From the NCBI RefSeq assembly GCF_020906515.1, contig NC_085851.1, positions 2,356,001 through 2,420,000 on the forward strand: DNA of 64,000 nucleotides, given 5' to 3'. The notes under the pieces are model-generated. The model did no database searches, was not told the origin of the DNA, and saw only the letters and a list, made by a program, of their open reading frames with translations. Below are positions 44,452 to 57,503 of the stretch, piece by piece (the first letter of the stretch is position 1; each line of letters opens with the position of its first letter). The translations under genes were made by a program, and so were the position numbers. Origin of the DNA: Vanrija pseudolonga (Eukaryota; Basidiomycota; Tremellomycetes; Trichosporonales; Trichosporonaceae).

Positions 44452-47127
44452 GGTGTGCGGGAGGGGGAAGGGTGAGGGGTGTGTGGTTGAAAGAGTGTGA
44501 TGTTCTAGGATGCTGTCTGTCCTAGGGTAGTTTTATTCATGTACAGGTGATCATGGTGGTGTGAGGGTGGGTTGACAGAAGTGACGAGTGAGGCGATGTA
44601 GCCAGTGTTGTCGAGATGCAAATCGTTGACAAGAAGAGATGGAAGGAGTTGTACCAAGTAGCCAAGAAGGGAATAACAAACGGGGAGGGAGGCGCGCCGT
44701 AACGGGCGCGGTAAAGTCAAAACGAGCACTGTGGCTGTGGTGGCTACAGTGGGTGGGTGCGGCCATTTGGACTGCCAGCCTGCCAGCCTACACTCACTCG
44801 TCTCTGCGCGTGCCTTGGCGCTCCTGCTGCTGCCGCCACCGCCGCATACAACACGCGTCTGTTGCATTTCAAGACGCGCGCCTTGCACTCGTATCCCCCC
44901 TCACCCCTTCCTTTGGAGACGACATAGCCGACATGAAACTGCTCGTGTGCGTGCTGTATACTGCGATATGCTGCGCTGTAATGGTCGTGCGCCGCACAGC
45001 CCAACCCTGTCCAGCCAGTGTAATAGGACGATGGACGCCCCCCTGTGTGCACAGTGCGGGTCATCATCCATCATCGCTTCGTCACGCTTAGTGGGTGGGT
45101 GGGTTGACTGCAGCCAGGCAGGCAGCCAGGCAATAACAGCAGGCAGGCACCAGGGCAACACCCTCACAACACACTCACTCCCACCATGCAGGAGGACAAG
45201 GGTTCTAGATAGGCGTGCGTGCCGCTTGTTGGTGCTAATGGTCGTCGTTGCGGTCAACCACCGGCCCGCGGGAGGGCCGAGGGATCAGAGGATTGAAACG
45301 ATCGAGCCTGCCTCTCGTAACATGTGCACCTGGCAAAAAGATCTACAGCCAACCCAAAAAACAAGCGGGGCGGGTGGCCTAAGCGAAGCAGAAGCCGCCA
45401 GAGGGGGGGCAGAGGGGTGGGTACCGGGCGCAGGGTGGAAAGGGTTAGGCTGGGTGGGCTGGGGGTGGGCCATGGATGATCGACGAACGACGACGACATT
45501 GTACAGATTCCAGCTACTTACTACCTACCAGCTTGGTACCAATAGTGTGCGCGGTCGAGACCGGACGTCCACATGAGCTGGATCCATGGATCCATGTGAT
45601 ACCGGCCAAAGCTGGGGCATCTGGGCACTGGAGCGTGTGGAGCTGCACTGCTAGCACTAAGCACTACTGCTGCACGTGGATCATGCTTCAAGCATTAAGC
45701 CGTGCAAGGCCGCGCTCCTCTTGCTCACCGCTCGCCAACTTGATCACACGCCTCCAACAGCCGAGCAAGGAAAGCAAGGACCTGGCCGACCTGGCCAAAG
45801 CCCATCTAGGTCTACGAATAGCGCACCGGGGGAGGCGGGGTTTGCGGGCCGGCAGGTACCAAAGTGTCAGACTACCTGGTGTGTGATGCCCCGCTCTTGG
45901 CCCCCCGACGGAAACTGCAGCAACGGCGAACAAGATGGTTGTAACCCAGCCAGGGGCAACCAACTCTCACTCACTCACTCTTCCCAGTCTCCCCTGGCTG
46001 AGACAAGAGTGCGCGTCATTGGGGTCAAGAGCGCGCGCGCGTGCACCCTCACTCGGGTGGGCAATGCATCATGATCCAGCTCGCCTGGTCGTCCGTCGGT
46101 GCTGCCGATTTCTTGGGAAGTTGCAAGTCGCAGTGCCAGTCTAGTAGCAATACTTGACAATGACGACAAGACAAACCAAGGTGGTCAAAGTTTGAAACCA
46201 TTTCGGCCATGACATGTCCGACAATGCGACAGCGACAAGCTTGCGTGCGTGCTACAATCCGCCCGGTCCAACCTGCATGCTCCGACACGGCCGCTGCGTT
46301 GAAAGCAAGTACTGTTGCAGCCTCAGTCGTCTTATTCTCCCCGCTGGCCGCTTTGCAGGCACTGCAGATCAATGCATGCATCCCTGTCCAGAGTTTAAAG
46401 TCGGAGCAAAGAGAGCCAAAGGACAGCGTCAAGCCTCCCGAGCCGACGACGACGAGTTTGTCGCCAAAAACCCTGTTACCCTTTTGCAGTTTGTTCCTTG
46501 CCCGGCCTCTTTGACTCTTGCATCGGCGACGACGACGAGCTGGCTAGCAGTGACATCCCCCCTCCTCCTCCCACTCTCACATTGTCTCTGACACCGAGAC
46601 AAGTCTAAGCCCCCCGTTGGTGAGACAGACTTTGCAACTGCGACAAGGGCGGACCACGATCCAGCCCGCGCGTCTCGAAATCTCGTTGCCCACCTTACCT
46701 TGGCTTGCTTGCCCTCGTCCGAACTCCGGACCTCCACCTTGCTCTAGCAGCCAGCAGCAGCGGCGGCGGCGGCGGTGGTCGGTGACGGCGTGCGACCACG
46801 ACAAACCTCCATCTCGTCCTCGACACACCCTCGCTCTCTCCTTTAGCCGGCCGTCAGTCGACAAACTACTCGTCCTTTGTCACAGACAACAACAACCACC
46901 TCTACTACTACTACTGCAACGACAACCACAACGACAAGGTGCACCAGCAACACCTCCCCTCGGCCACACTGCATATCCCTCTCTCTCCACCGGCCAATCC
47001 TTGACACCCTCTCCCCCACACCAACTACATGCTCGCCGCTCGTCTCTCACACCATCGTCTCTGAGCTAGCGGCTCCCTTCCCCCTTCCTCGACACCCTCA
47101 TTGCCAGCCCGCGGACAAGCCACAAGC
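44452..47127. other. 2.7 kb intergenic region between divergent genes
   Basis: This is the largest gap in the window. It holds both promoters. A GGATCCAT tandem forms a 12-bp palindrome at 45585-45596, CAGGCAGG-type short repeats occur at about 45112-45155, and a C/A-rich leader with CTA and CAACAA triplets (about 46885-46945) precedes the PPP4R1-like start. I see no tRNA, transposon or spliced gene with a recognisable domain; an unannotated non-coding RNA or a lineage-specific gene cannot be excluded. Confidence 0.4.
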
Positions 47128-50100
47128 ATGGCGAGGCCGCGGGAAGGCGGCGAACATGAAGCCGCTGCTTCGGCTTCAGAGGTCAGCTACGAGGTCGTCG
47201 GTTCCCGTGGTAAGTCTAATAGTCGGCCGGGCTTGGAGCTCCGTCCGCTCCGTCCGATACCAACGGCACCCCCGACCAGCTCATCAACTCCTTTCTAACG
47301 CCCCCCTGCAGAATACCGAGGCCATCGACGGAGGGCTTCGTCCATCACGACGAGCCCACCGCCTCCGCCTCACGATTTCAACCCTCCCCCAGATTTCCAC
47401 GCCGAGTCGCTGCTGCAGGGCATTACAACTTCGTTGCCATCGAGCTCGACGGCGTCACCGTTGCTGGCTGCTCTTGCTTCAGCGGATGCCGATGACGTGC
47501 CCCGCATCGAGGGTCTGCCGACCAGCTTGTTGAGCCCAGGAGCGTGTTCGGGGGACATTGGCGGCAACGCTCGACCACAGATCCGCGCGCTCCAGCGATT
47601 GTCAACCGAGTCTTTGCATCGTGCCTCGATTAGCTCTGGGTCGGCCGGGTCTGGAGGGTCAACAGTTCGAGACAGTGGTGGTTCTGATGGGGGCGAGATC
47701 CTCGCCGCCCGAAGGGACGAGCTCGTCTCCCAACTGCTTGTTCACTCCGACACCAATGACAGTGCCGACTCGAGCAGGCGACCATCGACCACAGGCTCGT
47801 CAAGCTCGTCTCCTCAAGATGGTCCTTTCGAGCTGAACGTCATCAATCCAACGCCACCGACGTCGATGTTGAGCCTCAGGGATGAGGCTTTCGGTGACAA
47901 CGTGCACGAGGGCGGCGGTGGTGGTGGTGGTGGTGTCACGCGGCCGAGATCGTCGTCGTCGTCGAGCAGAAGTGTCGAGGATGGATCGGCCACTGTTCAT
48001 GCCTGGGACAGTGTTGTGAGTCGGACAACAGCAAACTAACCACGCCCGCGCATGCTGACGTCGTGCACAGTGGCCAGTGGCGAACGCCATGCACCGAGTT
48101 GCCTTTCCGCCAGAATCTGGGGCTGGAGATGGCTCTGTCCGCTTTCCTACGGCGCCCGTGTCTCCCTACGTCACACCGTCCTTTACACCGACAGCCATTG
48201 CATCCGCCGCACAGGGCTTGACAACTTCACGTCGCCTCTCCTTCTCACCCCCACGCCCAACGTCACCGTCGTTACATAGTCCACATGCACGAGCCACGCC
48301 AGATCCAACACAAACATCACCCCAACCTCAACTCCATCGGCCCGAGTCGCACGACTTGTGGCGCCGCGACGCCGCCGCCGCCTCCGCCTCCGCCTCCGCC
48401 TCGGAGCGCCTTCAATCAAATACAAACCCAGCAGGCACTGGTCGTCTTTTGTCCCAAGTACGAAGCCTTCCAGCATCCGGCACCTCCACTCCGCTGGCCA
48501 GCGGAGGAGCCGCCACCACCTCCGCCTCGGAAGCAGAGCTTGCTAGGAGTCCGTCGCACGCTTCCCCGCCCCCTCTGCCTTCGCGTTTGTCACTGCTCAG
48601 CCTTGAATCATCCTCAGTGACACAACTACCCACAGGCGGTGCAAGCGGCATCATTCGGGCAAGGTCTGCGGTTCCCGGGTCTCCGTCATTGTCCGCCGTC
48701 CCAAGTCCTTCAGGTCGCGTCCCCGCCTTGGGCACCTCGCCGCCTATTTCATGGATCCTCGGCAGTCCCAACCGACCACGCGGCGACAGCAGCGGGTTGT
48801 CCGACCAATTCACCGACGCCTCTACCGCACCCATACCAGTCACGGCCCGTCGCGATTCGCACAGATCGTTTACGCCGCCACTTCAACCTGGGTCGAACCC
48901 AAGGCGAAGATTATCGGAGACGGCAATTCTTCGGCGTCCTCAGGGCCTGGCCCCTCTTGAGAGCCTCCAGCCTCCACCATCTCCAATCCAGCTCCCGCCC
49001 GAAAGACAGTCACCAGTGGCAGAGCAGCCACAACTGGATTCTGCGCCACCGCAAGACGTGGACCGTGAGGACAACACCACGAGCCTCTCGCCAGCCGCCC
49101 CTGTTCGTCCGGGGGCCCCACGACGTGCGCGGTCGGAACAGGACGCAAGGGGGTTCATGCCGGGTGGTCAGATGTTCACCATCTCCCCAATTGACAAGTC
49201 TCTTAAACGTTCTTCGCCTTCCAGCACAGCGGCCCAGCTATTGACCGAGCTTGACTCTCGTCCCGATCCCAGATTCTACCGCAAGTCGCCCCGCCGGTCA
49301 GCGGGAGAGCTGCCTACACTGTCGGCGCATGACCTGCCGCTTGACACGCGCATGGACTCTGCATATGAGGCGGTGTTCGAAATGGACGAGTATGCGGTTG
49401 ACGATGAGAATGACTCGGACGATAATGACGTTGGGTTGCCTCCGAAGCTTCAACTCCCACAGGAACCAACCCAACCACCCTTTGGTCTGTCACCACCGGG
49501 TGACCTCGAGGCGACGTCTGCGAGACTTGCCGCCGCCCAGTCACATCCCTCGACCTCAGTGGCGGCGGCACTTGTCGACGAGGGAGATGTCCTCCCAGCC
49601 AACGGCAGCCAGATTGCAGAGATGGACGTTACATTTGACGACGAAGGCCTCAACACTCTGGAACGCATCTTCCTGCTCAGCCGAAGCGAGTACGCCTTCC
49701 ATCGTGCATACGTTGCACGTGTCCTTGGCGACCTTTTGAGCGACGTCGATCCGTGCGAGTCGGTTGAGTATGTCCTCCCTCTCATCTCGAGCTTCTCGCT
49801 CGACGAGGATGACTCGGTCAAGGAGGCCTTTGCTGTGGACCTACACCGGATATTGTGGTATTTCTTCTCGGTAAGTATCAAGGTGGTTCAACGCTGACGT
49901 CCTCAGACGTGCCATTTGGTCAAATCTGAGGATGACTATGGCGAGGATGCGTGGCATCGTCATGAAGCCGACTTGGACGATCCACCTGCTCCGTCTCACT
50001 CGGACGTACCGTTGTCCGGAAGTGAGTCCACCCCACCTACCGAAGTCGTTGAAGGGCGCCACGAGAAGAGCGCCACCCCAACACAGCCGATGGACGTTCC

Positions 50101-52502
50101 ACGGCCTGCGGGAGACTCGTTAGACCCAGCATTCCAAGATGCTCTGCGCGACACTGCCATTGCTCCTGGTTCTGGGTCTGCTTCCACACGCTATGGCACC
50201 TCGTCCACGTACTCCACTGAGCCGCCAGGTGTCCAAACGCCCGCCACGTCCCTTTCGCTTCTGTCATCGGACGACAATTGTGGGGGCCTCCCACTCGACG
50301 TTCTCGACGCCCCCACGAGCCCTTCGCCCTCTGGAGACGCAGAGGTCTTTGACAAACCCGTTCTGGCTGTCGATTTCTTCCGACCGCTACTCGGAACACT
50401 ACTGCTCAGTCAAAACCCTGCCGTTGCAGACCCAGTTCGCAATGGGATTGTCTCGATCATCTCGCGGTTGAGTGGGTCCAGCCCACTATCCGTGGAGACA
50501 TGGGGTGCCAACTGCAACCAGCCTGAGCGAACGGAGCGTCGGACATATCTGTCGCAAAACGGCCCGCACGCCCACGATTTCCAGCCCTTTGACCCTGAAG
50601 CAATGGCGCTCGTCGAGCATGAGCTGCTCTACGGCATTGTCCTTGGCGTTGGCACGCTGGCGACCGACGTCCCAGACTCATTCTTTGACAACTCGGCGGA
50701 AGACACGGTTATCCTGGAAGACGGCACCGAGGTCAGCTACAACACTCGGGACCGCGAATACTTCCGACAGCAAATGCTGCACGAGGCGACTCTGGGACGC
50801 GCACTTTCATTGTCGTTTATCGGATCCGTCTGCGAGTTTTACACCCCTGAAAATGTGGTGGCGTATGGCTTTGTTGACGAGGTGATCCGCGGCCTGGACG
50901 GCGACGCCACCACTCGTGCAGAGGCGGCCTTGACCATGTCCTATGTTGCCAAAGTCGTGCCTCCCGAGGACATTGATCGACTGCTGCCCGTGTTCAACGC
51001 CTTTGCGCGAGATGAGGATCAGCAGGTCCGACAATCGGCGTGTGTGTGCATGCCAGCTCTGTGCAAGCGGATCCAGGACACGGCAGCCCGGCGGGAATTT
51101 GCAACCTCGACCATCACTGTGTTTATGGAATCAAGTGACGAGGTGAGGTCGGCGGCGCTCGAAGTCCTCGGTGAGGTCATCTACGCGTTCTCGGACGACC
51201 CTCTCGGCCCGCCACCCCGACTGCTCGAAGTGTACCTCGATGACCGCGAAGCTACAGGCGAGGATAGTGGCTGGGATATGCTCGCAAGTTACAACTTCCC
51301 TGGAGTGTGCTTGACGCTTGGACCCGACCGCTGGCCAGAGCTTCGTGGCTTGTTCCTTCGCCTCGTGTCTCGCGCCGGCGACCGCGTGCTCCGCACTGTG
51401 GCCGCATTCCTCCACGAACTCGCACAGATCCTCCGGCCAAGCCAGGTAGCAGAGGACATCTTGCCAGTGTATCGGCGCTGCCTGCAGTGCTGCGACGAGA
51501 TCCGGGAGCGGATCTTTGAGCACGTGGATCTCATCCTCAAGCACGTCGAACCTGACATTGGGTGGCAGTCGTTTAGCGACCTTGTCGATGCGTGGTCAAA
51601 CGATACGCTCGGTGGCTGGCGCGCGCGCGAGCAGCTCGCGTTGCACTTCCCTGCATTCTTCGAGACCTTCAACAGCCGCGACCAGGTGGCGGTCGTACTC
51701 GACATGATGCGAAAGGCACTGCGTGATCCTTTCGCGGCTGTGCGTGACGCGGCTACGTTTGCCGTGCCACTGTCGTACGAGACCCTTCGAAGCGACGCTG
51801 CGGAGCACGGCTCTGCAACCAAGTTCCACGACATGTTATTGGACCTCGCGTTCAGCGATCGATTCCGGCACCGCGTAACGTGAGTGCCACCAAGCTGGGA
51901 CCTTTGCTGACAAGTAAAGCTTTGTGCGCTGCCTCCGCGAGTTTGAGCGGCCGCCGCCAAACAAGCCAGCGTTTGAAAAGTTTTTCATTCCAGCGCTGCC
52001 ACGCCTCTGCCAGGACGTTGTCGACGTCCGATTGGGTTTGGCGCAGTGTGTGTCTGACCTGTTTGTCCTCGGGGCTTTCTATGGCGACCGCAAGGTGCCC
52101 GTCCCCGATATTGTTCGGCAGCTCGCCGCTCAGCTTGCCGAGGACGACTCGGCCGACGTGCGCGACACGATTACGCGCGTCGGTGCCGACAAGTGGATCT
52201 CAGAAGCGTCGGCCCCAGCAGCAATGGAGCGGGCCATCACCGAGGACCCGGAGGGGGTGTCGCCTGCTGTCCACGAAGCGCTACGTGAGCGACGCGAAGC
52301 GAGCGAGTTGTACGAAGAAAAGGAGTCTGGGGGAGGAGATCGCCATACGCGTGCCTCTCTCGCTTCGCCGACGCTCGACCAGCAGGGTGACTGGACGACA
52401 CTTCGGTCGCCCGACGACGAAGAGCTCGGCGAGCTGGACAGATCACAGACGATCACCAAGGATCCATTCGCCGCGTCGTTTGGGCGTGCCACAAAGGAAT
52501 AG
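47128..52502 (+). CDS. HEAT-repeat protein, PP4 regulatory subunit 1-like
   Basis: Probable regulatory subunit of protein phosphatase 4. Exons 47128-47209, 47312-48015, 48071-49870, 49907-51879 and 51920-52502 give 1713 aa. The first ~800 residues are Ser/Pro/Gly-rich and disordered. Helical repeats begin at NTLERIFLLSRSEYAFHRAYVARVLGDLL (split here by helices), resembling the first PPP4R1 repeat, and continue after an acidic Ser/Thr insert to the end of exon 5: VVDVRLGLAQCVSDLF, LAAQLAEDDSADVRDTI and similar. The C-terminus is charged and ends DPFAASFGRATKE. The gene lacks any kinase or phosphatase domain. Other HEAT scaffolds remain possible, so no symbol is given. Confidence 0.75.
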
Positions 52503-53210
52503 TATCCAACAACCCTCCTCCCCCCCCCCATCCACATCATCTTGACCCCTCACCTCACACTACACTACTACAATCAACCCCCCCACGCATACAAGATACC
52601 AATCTTGGACATACCTAGTTTGTGTCGCTGGTGGTCAGCCGCCCGCGGGCGCCACCAACCCCCCTGTATCCCTCTGATTTCCGTCTCGTCTGTGATTCCG
52701 GGTGATGCGCAGTAGGCCGCCCGGGATCCACCTGTTTCGCATAGCGCATAGCACGCAACTACACGATGGGAGGCATTATGCACTGCTGAGTGTGGAGTTG
52801 GGTGCAGGGGTTGTGGTGTGTGGGAGGGTGGTGTGGTGGTGTGGTGCTGGGAAATCAAAATCAAGGGTTGGGAGGTACACGCGCCAGAAGCGATGATCGC
52901 CGCCGTCTCCCTAGCCACCCACGAGCAGCCAACTGGGATCGCCGTCGCCAGAGAAACGCATAGAGACGACCTTCAAATACGCACAATGCGTATACCGTTG
53001 TCGCGCACGCTCAAACGCCGGCCGCGGCCCGCAAGCCCGCAAGCCCACAGCCGCGCATCTGGCTGGCGACGACGAAATCAAAATAGGTGCAAACAAGGTG
53101 CGCAAAATCAAAATGGGCCGGGTGTGCCGGGTGTTCGGCCGGCTTGGCACCGGCGTCATACACTCTGACAATGCCTACATGGTCGGACGTAATGATACAA
53201 TAGTGCTATG
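52503..53210. other. Convergent intergenic region, no gene seen
   Basis: 708 bp between two 3' ends. It has a run of ten C at 52520-52529, a GTGGTGT-rich stretch at about 52810-52850 and no supported ORF. It should contain both terminators. Confidence 0.4.
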
Positions 53211-54720
53211 CTACTCCGCTTTGGGCGGCGGGGGCGGCGGCGCGAACGGGTCGTCGGGTACAGCGGCCTTTGCGCCCGCGCCTAACGCGCCGCCGAACGT
53301 CAGCTCGTCGGCCTCGCGCGCGGCGGCGACCTTGGCTGCCTTCTCCGCCTTTGCTTCGACAGCCTTGGCGTCTGCCTCGGCCTTGCGCTTGATGTACCTG
53401 GGTGGTGTCAGCGGACGCGCCCGTACACGGCAGCGAGCACACGGCGCACTCACAGCGCAGTCCCCGGGATCTTCTCGGGGTTGGTGCAGCTCTTGAGGCG
53501 CTTATCGATCTCCTTGATCGTCTTCATGTCGAACTCGCCCTGGCCCGCGTCGCGGATAACGCCTTCAATCTCCTTCGTGAGGCGCAAGAGGTCGTCGAGG
53601 GGCAGGCCATACGGCAGGCCTGCGCCTTCCGTCGCGCTGGCCGCAGCGTACCGGAACTCGAGGAACGAGTCGACCAGCTCGGCGTTGGCGAGGCGGAAAC
53701 ACGCCAGCGCGACCTGACTAGGCGTGTAGATGAACTCGGCGTCCGTGTACCTGCTCCACCTGAGCCGGTCGAGCGCGGCCGGCAGCGCGCGCTGGATCGC
53801 GTCGACGGGGGGTTTCGCCTGGTCCTGCAGTTCCAGACTCCACCCGCGCAACGCCTTGTCCGCCCCGCGCACCCAGAACTCGAACGACAGGCTCTGGGCC
53901 ACCAAAAACTCGAGGTCGAGCACGTCGGCCGGCTTGAAGCCCTTCAGCTTGGACACGAGGACGTCGATCGGGACGGGGTGGTTGCATGTTTTGGCCGCGA
54001 GGAAGACACATGTTGGCCTGGGGGTGGTGTCAGCCTGCCTTGCTTTGTCCAGCTCAACTACACCCACATGATGCTCTTCGGATGCCACTCCATGACGCTG
54101 TTCTTGAGGTAGAACCGCTTCATATAGCTGATAGCCGTCGTCTCGACCTCCTCCGACAGCCCGAAGCCATGCCGGCAGATCTGGCTCGCCTGGTTGCAGT
54201 AGAACCAGACCAGATTAAGCTCCTCGTCGACGGTCGGGTACGTGGCTGCCGGGGGCGGGTCGGTGAATGAGTGGCCTAGGGAGAGCTGGGCTTCCTGGAG
54301 GAGCTGTTAGCGCATGCGAGTGCGCAGCACGAGCGTGCGCGGGGAGCTGGGCGGGGTGGGTCGAGGGTCAGGACGGCGACATGGTGCCAGTCTGGCCCGC
54401 TCGCCATGTCATCGTCGTTCGCTCGCTCGCTCACCAGCCAGGAAGCCGTCCCCGCACACTCGCCCCTCGCCACTCGCTGCGCTCGTGGCTCGCAGCTCGC
54501 GACTCACCTTCTCCGCAGCCATATTCCTCGCCGTAACCTCCTTGCTCTTCTCATTCAGCTCGGCGCGCAGCGCGGCCAGCCGTCCGCGCGAGTATCGCCA
54601 GTGCCGGAACTGCGACGACTCGTGGTATGGTGATGGGCCTGCAGCTCCGGCCCCGCCGGGGGGCGGGGTAGCGTCGGCGCTAGGTGCTGCGCTTGCGCTT
54701 GCGCCGTTGGATACTGCCAT
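53211..54720 (-). CDS. CCL1: Cyclin H homologue Ccl1 (TFIIH/CAK cyclin)
   Basis: Cyclin partner of Kin28/CDK7 in the TFIIK module of TFIIH; the kinase phosphorylates the RNA polymerase II CTD. Exons 54720-54508, 54294-54068, 54017-53454 and 53397-53211 give 396 aa. The N-terminal YHESSQFRHWRYS block is a cyclin H hallmark. The first cyclin box is built from VDEELNLVWFYCNQASQICRHGFGLSEEVETTAISYMKRFYL and CVFLAAKTCNHPVPIDVLV (split here), and the second follows around TPSQVALACFRLANAELV. The C-terminus is Lys/Ala-rich and ends in a Pro run. An in-frame upstream ATG at 54834 exists, but the conserved block supports 54720. Divergent from ATG27. Confidence 0.92.
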
Positions 54721-54931
54721 GGGATGCGGGGATGGGTGGACGACGAGGCGCGATTCGACAGGTCTAATTGTTATCGTCGCGACCATCTCGACTTTGTGCT
54801 CGTCGTCGTCATGAACTCGCGGGATCAAATCCACTCACTCTTCGCGCCTGCCGCCACCGCGATCGACGACATTGAACCGATGACGGTGTGTTCCTCTTGA
54901 CAGCGACACAACCACCACCCCACCCCCCGCA

Positions 54932-56005
54932 ATGCGCATCAGGCATCTCGCACTCGCCACACTCCTCCCCCTCGCGCCCCTCGCGGCCGCGTGGTCGTGC
55001 AACGACGTGTCGGCCAACAACATCAAATACGACCTCTCGCCCCTCGGCTCGCGGCGCGAGGCGAGCCGCGAGACCGACTCGCCGCCGACAAAGAACGAGG
55101 TGCGCGCGCAGCTCGATATCTGCGGGTTGTTGGGCAAGGCGGATGGCGTGGCGGACGAGGACCAGGTGAGTGGTGTGGGCGGGCCGCAGGCTGCGCGCAG
55201 CGCGGCGCGGCGTGCGGTGTGGGGTCTGCCGATGGTACACGGCCCTCGCACCGCCGACACGCCGTGCCACCCCCACGCCCTCGCTAACGCTCGCGCGTGC
55301 ACAGTGCCCAGAAAACACGCGCGTCTGCCTCACGCTCCACAATCACAAGGAGTCGGCGGGGGACAAGGACCGCGTGACGGGCGTGATTCCACTGTGGACG
55401 GACCAAACGCTCGACAGCGATATCAGAGCGTATCCGCAGGGTAACGGCGGCCAGGGCGGAGTCGTGATTAAGGTCAAGGCGCCGGATTATGCCAAGTGAG
55501 TTGCGCGAGCGCCGCGAGCACCGAGGGCGAGCGGTGCGGCGTGGCGGCGCTGGTCGCCGCTGGGCTCGGCATGGTGGATGAGCTGGACAAAACGCTGACC
55601 CCTCCCAGCACGGCCCAAGCCCTCACGCTCACGCTCAAGTGCGACCCCTCGGCAACGGACCCGAACCCCACCCTCGACTCGTACACCGACGGCGAGCTCA
55701 AGCTGACCTGGTCGACGCCCGACGCGTGCCCCAAGTCGTCGTCGTCCGGCGGTGGCGGCGGCGGCGGCTTCTTCTCGGGCCTGTGGTACCTCATCAAGTT
55801 TGTCTTCTGGCTCGGCCTCTTCGGCCTCGTCGCATACTTTGTCATCGGCGTCATCTACAACCACCAGACGTACTCGGCGCGCGGGTGGGACCTGGTCCCG
55901 CACCGCGACTTCTGGCGCGAGCTGCCTGGCCTCACCCAGGATCTGGGCGGGCACGTGTTTGGTGGACGGGGTGGCGGGCGGGGCGGGTACAGTTCGCTGG
56001 GTTAG
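54932..56005 (+). CDS. ATG27: Autophagy-related membrane protein Atg27
   Basis: Type I transmembrane protein that helps deliver Atg9 vesicles and cycles between Golgi, endosome and vacuole. Exons 54932-55165, 55305-55495 and 55609-56005 give 273 aa. A signal peptide (about 1-20, HLALATLLPLAPLAAAWS) precedes the Cys-containing lumenal MRH-like domain: WSCNDVS, YDLSPLG, LDICGLL, RVCLTLHN and LTLKCDPS. After a glycine run comes one membrane segment (FVFWLGLFGLVAYFVIGVIY), then NHQTYSARGWDLVPHRDFWRELP, strongly conserved in Atg27. The tail ends GYSSLG, a YxxPhi-type sorting signal at the place of yeast YSAV. Confidence 0.94.
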
Positions 56006-56911
56006 AGCCGCGCAGCGGCGAGCTGGCGAGCTGGCGCGGCAGCGCCAGCGACTAGTACGACGAGCGGCGAGGACACCTGGCGATCTACAGCGCGGTCGCG
56101 GCACATGCATTCATTCATAGAGCACCACACCTCGAGAAACACACAGCGCACCAGATCGGCCCTTCATCAGGGCCACAATGCGTTGTCCCAGCAGCGCCAA
56201 ACAGCCCCACGCTTATCCCTGCGGAGCGCAGTGTGTTGTCGTTGCGAAAGAGAACGCACAGTGCCGAGGCACACGAGCTGGCGCGGCGGCCGGCGCGGGG
56301 GGCCTGCGTCGCACGCAGGTTGTGGGCTGGCTGGACGAGGCGTACACAGAACCTTCAGGGTGCTACAGGCCGTCGTGTCGCCCGAGCGAAACGCACAACG
56401 CTTAGTCGTGTGGAGCGCAGTGTGTTTGTTGTGGCGACGTCGGCGTGGGAGGTGGTGGTGGCGGCGGTGACGAGGGCAGGTGTGGCTCGGCTCCCACGGA
56501 GGTGGGGGGTGGGCATGGTGGGTGCCGCCATGCCACACGTCACGGGGCGGGCAGAGGTGCGAGCTGCGACGTTCGGCTGCAGCGTAGCGTGCTGTGATGA
56601 GCCCATCCCAGTGGCAGCGTTGCCGTCAGCTGTCGGCAGTGCATTGAGAGCGAGACCCGGAACTGGTCAGTGGTCGCGTGAGAGCGAGCGTGGTCAGTCG
56701 ACTCGTCCGATCCCAACCCTCCCACATCTCAAGTACAATGCTGCATGCCATGCGGATGAGGAACCATAAGGGAGGTATGTGGGTGGGTGCGTCGGTGGGT
56801 CGTGAGGCGGGGCCGTCGCGGTGCTGGTCAGGTCGGTCCAGTCGAGCAGAGTGGAGTCTAGTCGTACCCGCATGCCCGCGGCTCACGCCCGCGCTGCGCG
56901 CGGCCGTTCGC
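56006..56911. other. Convergent intergenic region, no gene seen
   Basis: 906 bp between ATG27 and IMG2 3' ends, long for a convergent gap. A 178-codon plus-strand frame (56233-56769) has no recognisable domain and arginine-rich composition, so it is treated as chance. Similar GGAGCGCAGTGTGTT stretches occur near 56225 and 56412. Confidence 0.35.
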
Positions 56912-57503
56912 CTAGAACCCCCGCATCTCCAACCACCCCTTCACCTCCTCGACCCACCGGCCGCGCACCTCGATCTGCTTGCTGGTCGGCTTGATGACCA
57001 CCGATGGCGGCTTGGAGATGGGGTCGATGTGCCCGTCGGCGAGGTAGTTGGCCAGGTCTTGTCTGAGCGCCTGTAGGTCGCGAGCGTCAGCGAGCGGCCG
57101 GGTACGGGGGCACACAGAGCAGAGCAGCGCGAGACGCGAGGCGGGGGGGTATTGCGTCGATATGGCAACGCCGTAGCAAGCCAGCGCCAGAGCGACAGCC
57201 GACACCAACACACCAACACCCGCCTCGCGTGCGACTCACCAAAACATTCCCCTTGACCCTCCTGACGACAGTCGTCGCGTTCCCCCCGTTCCTAAAGTCC
57301 GAGTAGACGGGCAGCTGGCCCGTCGAGGTCCGTTCGACAATGTACTTCGGCGTGAACGACACTTCGACCGGGCGGGCGGCGGCGTCGGGGGAGGGGGAGG
57401 ACGCCGAGGCCGACGCCGAGGCGGAGGACGCGCGCGCGGCCGCGGGGACGGTGCGTGCCAGCAGCAGGGCGCGGCGCGAGGTCGTGGCTGCCGAGGTGAG
57501 CAT
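56912..57503 (-). CDS. IMG2: Mitochondrial large ribosomal subunit protein mL49 (Img2)
   Basis: Component of the mitochondrial 54S ribosomal subunit. Exons 57503-57240 and 57070-56912 give 140 aa. The N-terminus is a strong matrix-targeting sequence (RRALLLARTVPAAARASS). The mature part has the family strands: YIVERTSTGQLPVYSDFRNGG, TTVVRRVKGNVLALRQDL (split here) and the C-terminal VVIKPTSKQIEVRG followed by the VKGWLEMRGF helix, the usual Img2/mL49 ending. The intron is 169 nt, longer than most here. ERG10 lies upstream on the same strand; both products have apparent mitochondrial leaders. Confidence 0.93.

Noticed and set aside
54721-54834. Upstream in-frame start for CCL1 at 54834
   Set aside because: The added residues are not cyclin H-like and the extension would consume over half of the divergent promoter; 54720 precedes the conserved block closely.
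56233-56769. 178-codon plus-strand ORF in the ATG27/IMG2 gap
   Set aside because: Arg/Ala/Val composition without motif, splice context or neighbour support.
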